This document shows positions 7,416-11,813 of a stretch of 11,813 nt of DNA, one piece after another. The DNA is from Bacillota bacterium. GTDB taxonomy: Bacteria > Bacillota_E > RBS10-35 > JAJYVN01. The stretch covers positions 1-11,813 of the forward strand of contig JAJZWQ010000102.1 of the NCBI GenBank assembly GCA_021846605.1. Direction: 5' to 3'. Position 1 is the first letter of the stretch, and each line of letters starts with the position of its first letter. A program made the translations under genes and the position numbers. The notes below the pieces were generated by a model. The model was not told the origin of the DNA and made no database searches. It saw only the letters and a program-made list of their open reading frames with translations.

Positions 7416-7445
7416 TTGCACAGCCTCGGCTTCAAGGCATACAAT
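7416..7445 (+). promoter_or_regulatory. Sigma70/sigmaA-type promoter of the fluoride operon
   Basis: The -35 TTGCAC (7416-7421) and the -10 TACAAT (7440-7445) are separated by 18 bases. The start site expected about seven bases after the -10 falls at 7451-7453, exactly where the riboswitch aptamer begins. This agreement supports both calls. The strong hexamers suggest that control is mainly by the riboswitch after initiation. Confidence 0.8.
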
Positions 7446-7451
7446 CCCACT

Positions 7452-7531
7452 GGGCGATGGAGCACCGCCTGGCTCGAAGGCCAAACCGCCTGTGCGCTGA
7501 TGGCTCCTGGCTTAAGGCCGGGGGCTTTTTT
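7452..7531 (+). promoter_or_regulatory. Fluoride riboswitch (crcB motif) with expression platform
   Basis: The 5' part GGGCGATGGAGCACCGCC (7452-7469) and the 3' part CTGATGGCTCCTGGC (7497-7511) match the conserved halves of the fluoride aptamer. GGCG (7453-7456) pairs with CGCC (7466-7469). A variable hairpin TGGC/GCCA follows (7470-7483), then CGC/GCG (7487-7489 with 7494-7496) just before CTGATG. The diagnostic pseudoknot is present: GGAGC (7459-7463) with GCTCC (7503-7507). GCTCC is also the left arm of the downstream terminator, so aptamer folding and termination exclude each other. Fluoride should stabilise the pseudoknot and allow read-through, an ON switch. This riboswitch class normally controls fluoride exporters such as CrcB/Fluc or CLC-F. 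Here it precedes a Cys/His-module protein and an MFS transporter. Confidence 0.95.
7503..7531 (+). terminator. Intrinsic terminator of the fluoride riboswitch
   Basis: GCTCCTGGC (7503-7511) and GCCGGGGGC (7517-7525) form a nine-pair stem with two G-U pairs around the loop TTAAG, followed by six T residues (7526-7531). It lies 36 bases before the first gene and shares its left arm with the aptamer, as expected of a regulated terminator. Confidence 0.92.
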
Positions 7532-7567
7532 CGTCTCTTGACCGCGAGGGAGGAAGGGGGTGCGATC

Positions 7568-8764
7568 ATGCAGGCGGAGCACGCTCACGGCCCGAGTGAT
7601 CGTCCGGCGGCGGCGGCCGGAACCTGTCCTGCCTGTGTGGTGGGGCGTACTGCGGCCGACCGGGTGGTGGCGGGGCTTGCCGCGGCGCAGGGGGCATTGC
7701 CCGCCTTGTGTGCCCGGCACGGTGCGTTTCTTGGGCAACAGGCGCCGCGGGAGTGGCTGGAGCGGTTGGCGGCCCGGGAGGCGAGCAACTGGGTCGAGGG
7801 CCGTGTGCCATGGCGGATTGAGCCTTGCTTGGCTTGCGAGGCCGCAACGGCGGCGGCTGCGGCGTTTGCCGCCACCCTCGCCGGATCCCCAGAGGGCGAG
7901 AACTCGGATGTTTGCTGGCGCCATCTGCGGGCGGCTCTGGTCGCGGCGGGCCGGCACGCCGCAAGGACATCCCTGGCACGCGCCGTTCGAAGCCAGCTTG
8001 AGGCCCTGGCCGTCGATTTGGAGCGGTATTCGCTGCTGCTGGACTATCATTATCGCGACCTGCCGCGCGGCCCGGAACAGGAAGCCTGGCGCCGTGCCCT
8101 GCTGCGTTTCTGGCCGCCCGAGTCGCTTGCCGCCACCCCGTCGGTGGTGGCGAGTCGACCGGTGCGGGTGCCGGACGGCGTGGACGACGTCGGCCTGGTC
8201 CACGCCTTGTTCCTGCTCGCGCCCGGTGGTTGTCCCGTCTGCGCACAGGCCCGTCGGGCCGCGGCGACGCACCTGCGCTGGTTCTTGCTGGATAACTACA
8301 ACAGCCTTGCGACCGTGCTGGCCCTGCGCCGCGGCGGGTATTGTTCATCCCACGCCGGGTTGCTGTGGACGCTGCCGGTGGCCCAGCTGAGTGTCACCTT
8401 TGAAGCCTTGGTGACGGCGGCGCTCGCGGACTTGCGGGCGGGTGTGCCGCCAGCGGAGACCGATGGCTGTCCGGCGTGCCGCGCGGCCGATAACGCGGCG
8501 GACGTGGCGGTGGCGGACCTGCAGGCCCTCTGGCGGGTCGCCTGGGGGCGCGGGGCGCTGGCCGCCGGTCCGACCCTGTGCCGGCGGCATGCGCTCTTGT
8601 GGCTACACGGCTTCCACGGACCGGGACGGGTGGATGCGGCCCAGGCCTGGGCCGCCGCGCTGCAGCGATCGCGGGATCGCGGGGCAGCCGCCGTGGTCGA
8701 TGCCCTGTGGGGCGGCACGTCCGTTCCGCCCGAGCGGGACGCGACGTTCACCTGCGCGACGTAA
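7568..8764 (+). CDS. Four-module CxxC...CxxH protein, DUF6062-like, first gene of fluoride operon
   Basis: A 398-residue protein of unknown function without signal peptide or membrane segment. It has four copies of a CxxC...CxxH module: C20/C23 with C48/H51, C87/C90 with C116/H119, C222/C225 with C259/H262, and C301/C304 with C338/H341. Each set could bind one zinc or similar metal. Modules 1-2 are followed by a helical stretch ending LLLDYHYRDLP...EAWRR (156-176), which resembles the FDYR tail I recall from DUF6062 proteins. The second half (from about 210) repeats the module pair without that tail, so the gene looks like an internal duplication. The third gene of the operon encodes a relative. 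The ATG at 7568 follows GGAAGGGGG (7552-7560) with seven bases between. It is directly under fluoride riboswitch control. A role in metal or fluoride handling is an inference. Confidence 0.85.
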   Translation: MQAEHAHGPSDRPAAAAGTCPACVVGRTAADRVVAGLAAAQGALPALCARHGAFLGQQAPREWLERLAAREASNWVEGRVPWRIEPCLACEAATAAAAAFAATLAGSPEGENSDVCWRHLRAALVAAGRHAARTSLARAVRSQLEALAVDLERYSLLLDYHYRDLPRGPEQEAWRRALLRFWPPESLAATPSVVASRPVRVPDGVDDVGLVHALFLLAPGGCPVCAQARRAAATHLRWFLLDNYNSLATVLALRRGGYCSSHAGLLWTLPVAQLSVTFEALVTAALADLRAGVPPAETDGCPACRAADNAADVAVADLQALWRVAWGRGALAAGPTLCRRHALLWLHGFHGPGRVDAAQAWAAALQRSRDRGAAAVVDALWGGTSVPPERDATFTCAT

Positions 8765-8824
8765 CGATGTCGCACGGACGGCGGTCTGCTGGGATCGCCG
8801 GTGACGCAGACGGGAAGGGATGTG

Positions 8825-10048
8825 GTGTGGGTGGCGGATGAAGGGGCGGCAGACGCGCCGGGGGCGCCTGGGGCCTGGCGCACGGCGGATGTCTGGCGGA
8901 TCGCCATGTCGGCGTTCTGCGCCGATTTGGGTTATCAGGCGGTGCTGGCGGTCTTTCCGCTCTTCTTGGTCCTGCGACTGCATGCGCCGGTGGCGCTCTT
9001 TGGGCTGGCCACCGCGGTCGCTTACGGACCGGGTGCCCTGGCCGGCTACATCGGCGGCCGGGTGGGGGACCGGGTGGGACGCAAGCGCACGGCGGTTTGG
9101 GGCAACGCCTTCATACCGCTGCTGTCGCTGATCGGTCTGGCGGCGGCGCCGGTGGAGGCCGTTGCCCTCTTGGCCCTGGGCTGGTGGGCGCGCAACTTCC
9201 GGTCGGCCCCGCGGCGGGCCATGCTGACCGAGATCGTGGCGCCGGCCGATCGGGGCAAGGCGTTCGGCTTTCTGCATGCGCTGGACATCGGTGGCGGCAC
9301 CCTGGCGGCGGTGTATGCGTTTGCGCTGGTGGCCCTGCTCGCGGCCCCCTACCGCCTGGTGCTGCTGCTTACGTTGGTCCCGCTGATCGCTTCGACCGTT
9401 GTGTTGGCGTTTGTGCGCGCCGGCAGGCGGCCGGCCGCACCGTCCCCGGCCGCAGGCGAGGCGCCCCCGACCAAGGCCGGCGACATGGCGGTGTATCGGG
9501 GTGTGCTGGTGGCCACGGCGCTGTATGGTTTCAGTTCCTATAGTGCGGGCTTCCCGATCCTGACGGTGGCACAGGGGACGCACAGCCCTGCCCTGGGCGT
9601 GCTGTCCTACGTGCTGTTTCTCGGGGTGTCCGCCCTGACCGGTCTGTGGGCGGGGCGGCGGTGGGGGGACAGCGTGCGCGGGCTGGCGCTGGCCGGCTAC
9701 GGAGCGGCCGCCCTGGGCTCGGCGGGGATCGCCCTCTCCTACGCCCTGCACCTCGGGGTCGCGGGGTTGTATGTGTCGATGGCGATCCTAGGCTTTGCGC
9801 TCGGGGTGGTGGAGACGCTGGAGCCGACCCTGATCGCCCGTTTGGCTCCGGCGGCCAAGACCAGCGGCGGCATGGGCTCATTGACCGCGTCCCGCAGCGT
9901 CGGACTGTTTGTCGCCAACATCGTGTTGGGCCTGCTGTATGCGCTGAGCCCCGTCTACTCCTACGCGTACGCCACCGCGGTGGCCGTTGCGGCCGTCGTC
10001 GTTTTGCTGGGGGTGCGGGCGCGCGTCGGGCGCCTGGCGGCCACATGA
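8825..10048 (+). CDS. MFS transporter, second gene of fluoride operon
   Basis: A membrane protein of about 407 residues from the major facilitator superfamily, with roughly 10-12 hydrophobic segments. The loop after the second segment carries MFS motif A, GGRVGDRVGRKR (77-88). A hydrophilic Pro/Ala-rich loop near the middle separates the two six-helix halves. Family members move solutes using ion gradients; the substrate cannot be read from the sequence. The gene sits 60 bases after the first gene and 45 bases before the third, all behind a fluoride riboswitch. Fluoride, or a compound whose export helps during fluoride stress, is therefore the obvious candidate substrate (inference). The start is one of several in-frame GTG codons (8801, 8822, 8825, 8831). 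I use 8825, which lies six bases after GGAAGG (8813-8818). Confidence 0.88.
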   Translation: MWVADEGAADAPGAPGAWRTADVWRIAMSAFCADLGYQAVLAVFPLFLVLRLHAPVALFGLATAVAYGPGALAGYIGGRVGDRVGRKRTAVWGNAFIPLLSLIGLAAAPVEAVALLALGWWARNFRSAPRRAMLTEIVAPADRGKAFGFLHALDIGGGTLAAVYAFALVALLAAPYRLVLLLTLVPLIASTVVLAFVRAGRRPAAPSPAAGEAPPTKAGDMAVYRGVLVATALYGFSSYSAGFPILTVAQGTHSPALGVLSYVLFLGVSALTGLWAGRRWGDSVRGLALAGYGAAALGSAGIALSYALHLGVAGLYVSMAILGFALGVVETLEPTLIARLAPAAKTSGGMGSLTASRSVGLFVANIVLGLLYALSPVYSYAYATAVAVAAVVVLLGVRARVGRLAAT

Positions 10049-10093
10049 CGCGCCGGGTGGGTCGATTCCATCCGGTCCGGGGCGGGAGATGGG

Positions 10094-10846
10094 GTGCCCG
10101 TGCAGCCGTTTGAGGCATCGGCCACGTACCAGGACCTCCAGCGATTCCTCGACGAAGCGGGCTGCGCGGTCTGTCAGGCCATGGCCCAGGCGGAGCGACG
10201 CTACTTTGACGCCCTGCTGTATGAGAACGTCCTTTCTCCACCGGTGCACCTGCGGCTGCGCGCCAGCAACGGCTTTTGCGGGCGGCACCTGGAGACCCTG
10301 GTCGCGCTGCGCGACCCCATGGCGACGGCGATCCTCTATGCCGGGGTGCTGGACGAACGGCGGCACTTGCTGGCGCGGTGGCGGCATGGCAACCGCTCCA
10401 TTACCCGGACCGTGGCCGTCGCGGCGCAATTGACGACCATCGGCTTGCGCTGCCCGGCCTGCGAGGCTGAAGGCGAGGCCGGAAAGCGGTCCTGCGAGGT
10501 CTTGGCCGCCGGCCTGGATACTGGAACCCTCCGTGCGGATTGGCGGCGGTCGGTCGGATTGTGCTGGCCGCACTTCGTTCAGACGCGGGCGCTCTGCCAT
10601 GCCGGCCGGCGGGAGTTGGAAGACCACGAATCCGAGGTGTTGGACCGCCTTGCCGCGGACGTGGACACCCTGGTCCGCAGCTTTGACTACCGCTGGCAGG
10701 GGGTGCGGACTTCCGCGGTCGAGGCGGCATGGCGCCGGGTGGTGGCGACGGTGGCCGGCCGCTTTCAGGGCGGCCTGCCGCATCCACCGCACCCCCGGCC
10801 CCCCAAAGACCGTCTGCAGGACGGAGGCCAGGGGGATGTTCCGTAG
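10094..10846 (+). CDS. Two-module CxxC...CxxH protein, DUF6062-like, third gene of fluoride operon
   Basis: A 250-residue soluble protein of unknown function, related to the first gene of the operon. Module 1 is C24/C27 with C62/H65 (NGFCGRH); module 2 is C120/C123 with C157/H160 (GLCWPH). A helical tail follows with LAADVDTLVRSFDYRW and EAAWRR (about 186-215), which lines up with residues 147-176 of the four-module protein. Module 1 lines up best with the third module of that protein (ARRA...FLLDNYNS...GYCSSH against AERR...ALLYENVL...GFCGRH). The C-terminal 30 residues are Pro-rich and probably disordered. The GTG at 10094 is five bases after GGGAG. It probably works with the first protein and the MFS transporter, but whether as metal carrier, sensor or partner subunit is unknown. 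Confidence 0.83.
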   Translation: MPVQPFEASATYQDLQRFLDEAGCAVCQAMAQAERRYFDALLYENVLSPPVHLRLRASNGFCGRHLETLVALRDPMATAILYAGVLDERRHLLARWRHGNRSITRTVAVAAQLTTIGLRCPACEAEGEAGKRSCEVLAAGLDTGTLRADWRRSVGLCWPHFVQTRALCHAGRRELEDHESEVLDRLAADVDTLVRSFDYRWQGVRTSAVEAAWRRVVATVAGRFQGGLPHPPHPRPPKDRLQDGGQGDVP

Positions 10847-10909
10847 GTCGTCTCGGTCGGCCGATCGTGCAACCTTTGAGTGCCATCCCACGGGCGGTCT
10901 GCGTTTCCC

Positions 10910-11809
10910 TCAGGAAGTGGGGCGGCAAAGCGGTAGCCGCGACTGGACGAAGCGCACAAAGGCGTCGGCCGCAGGTGCCAGCCGCCTCGGGTGGTAGACG
11001 AGGACGACCCGGCGCAGCAGCGGCAGGTCGCGGAGGCGGACCGTCGCGATCCCGTGGGATTCGGCGTCCGCCATAGCCAGCCCGGAGACGAAGCCGATGC
11101 CGTGTCCGGCGGCGACGGCGGAAAGCAGGGCCTGCGGGCTGGAGACCTCCAGCGCGATGCGATGGGGGGGCAGGGCGGCGCCCGCGGCGGCGAGCACGCT
11201 GCGGACGGTGGCCTCGGTGCCGGAGCCCGACTCGCGGGCGACGAACACCTCGTCGGTGAGGTCCTGGGGCTCGATCTGGCCTCGGTTTGCCAGCGGGTGG
11301 CGCGCGGGGACCGCCAGAACGATTTCTTCTTCGGCGACCGCGATCGGGTGCAGGGTGGTGCCCCGTGGCGGCCGGCCGAGAAAGCCGACATCGCAGTGGC
11401 GGGTGCGCACGCACTCCTCGACGCTGTCCGAGTTCATGACGTGCATCTGAGCGCGCACGCCGGCGTGGTGGTGGCCGAACTCCGCCAGGAGGGCGGGTAC
11501 GAGATGCTCGCCGGGGGTGGTGCTGGCCGCGACGTGCAGCACCCCGGTGAGGGGTGAGGCGGGCGATGCCGCGCGCAGTTCGTCCCATTCGCGCAGGGTG
11601 CGCTCGGCGAAGTCCAGTATCATCAGGCCGTGGCGGGTCGGGGTGGCGGCCGGGCGCAGGCGCTCCAGCAGGGGGATGCCCAATTCCTGTTCCAGGCGGC
11701 CGATGCGGCGACTGACCGCGGACTGGCTCAGGCCAAGGGCGTCCGCCGCCAGGGAGAAACTCCCGCGCCGCGCCGTCTCGACAAAGGCGCGCAGGTCTTC
11801 GCTGTCCAC
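10910..11809 (-). CDS. LysR-type transcriptional regulator
   Basis: A 299-residue DNA-binding regulator. Residues 1-62 form the winged helix-turn-helix (LRAFVETARRGSFSLAADALGLSQSAVSRRIGRLEQELG). A linker helix follows, then the two-lobed effector domain, with GVLHVAASTTPGEHLVP opening the first lobe and VFVARESGSGTEATVR in the second. The latter is typical of the CysB/CbbR-like branch of LysR proteins. The effector is unknown. It reads toward the fluoride operon and ends 63 bases from it, so it is convergent with that operon and not an obvious regulator of it. LysR proteins usually control a divergent neighbour, which here would lie beyond the window edge. The GTG at 11809 is only four bases from the edge, so the start and ribosome binding site cannot be checked. 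Confidence 0.9.
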   Translation of the reverse strand: MDSEDLRAFVETARRGSFSLAADALGLSQSAVSRRIGRLEQELGIPLLERLRPAATPTRHGLMILDFAERTLREWDELRAASPASPLTGVLHVAASTTPGEHLVPALLAEFGHHHAGVRAQMHVMNSDSVEECVRTRHCDVGFLGRPPRGTTLHPIAVAEEEIVLAVPARHPLANRGQIEPQDLTDEVFVARESGSGTEATVRSVLAAAGAALPPHRIALEVSSPQALLSAVAAGHGIGFVSGLAMADAESHGIATVRLRDLPLLRRVVLVYHPRRLAPAADAFVRFVQSRLPLCRPTS

Positions 11810-11813
11810 CGCC

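Noticed and set aside
6446..8272. 608-residue open frame on the minus strand
   Set aside because: It crosses the ABC ATPase start, the gap, the fluoride riboswitch and the first operon gene in antisense. It is Arg/Pro-rich with no recognisable domain.
8801..8824. Longer start of the MFS gene at GTG 8801
   Set aside because: There is no good ribosome binding site before 8801, whereas GGAAGG at 8813-8818 fits the GTG at 8825.
10847..10909. Terminator between the fluoride operon and the LysR gene
   Set aside because: Only a short TCGGCCGA palindrome is present, with no adequate stem or T tract, so I do not call a terminator.

Overview
The window is very GC-rich bacterial DNA. Seven of its ten genes appear to start with GTG, most of them behind clear GGGAGG-type ribosome binding sites, and long spurious open frames run on both strands. 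Gene content (a COG4586/4587/3694-type ABC exporter, Mrp, DUF6062-like Cys/His proteins, a Tat/lipoprotein cupredoxin and a fluoride riboswitch) fits a high-GC, possibly thermophilic Bacillota-like lineage. That placement is an inference, and other high-GC phyla are not excluded.

Layout. 1-623: no gene recognised. 624-1250 (-): a lipoprotein with a cupredoxin/CuA-like C-terminus. 1251-1975: about 700 bases with no convincing gene but with a palindrome, a strong hairpin and a promoter-like TATACAAT. 1976-3070 (+): an Mrp/ApbC-type P-loop ATPase whose usual CxxC motif has lost its second cysteine. 3206-3790 (-): a nitroreductase whose best start codon is ATT. 3878-6566 (-): a three-gene ABC exporter (ATPase, permease, permease). 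6567-7415: about 850 bases without a recognised gene, separating two divergent operons. 7416-10846 (+): the highlight, described next. 10910-11809 (-): a LysR-type regulator, convergent with that operon and cut close to its start by the window edge.

The region from 7416 to 10846 reads as one fluoride-controlled operon. A sigma70-type promoter (TTGCAC, 18 bases, TACAAT) places the transcription start at the first base of a fluoride (crcB-motif) riboswitch aptamer. The pseudoknot strand of the aptamer is also the left arm of an intrinsic terminator ending in six T residues, so this looks like a classic fluoride-ON transcription switch. Downstream are three closely spaced genes: a 398-residue protein with four CxxC...CxxH modules, an MFS transporter, and a 250-residue relative of the first protein with two such modules. 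No CrcB/Fluc channel or CLC-F exchanger is present. The operon therefore looks like a fluoride-response cassette made of parts not normally linked to fluoride: a candidate MFS exporter and two metal-binding-looking partner proteins of unknown function.
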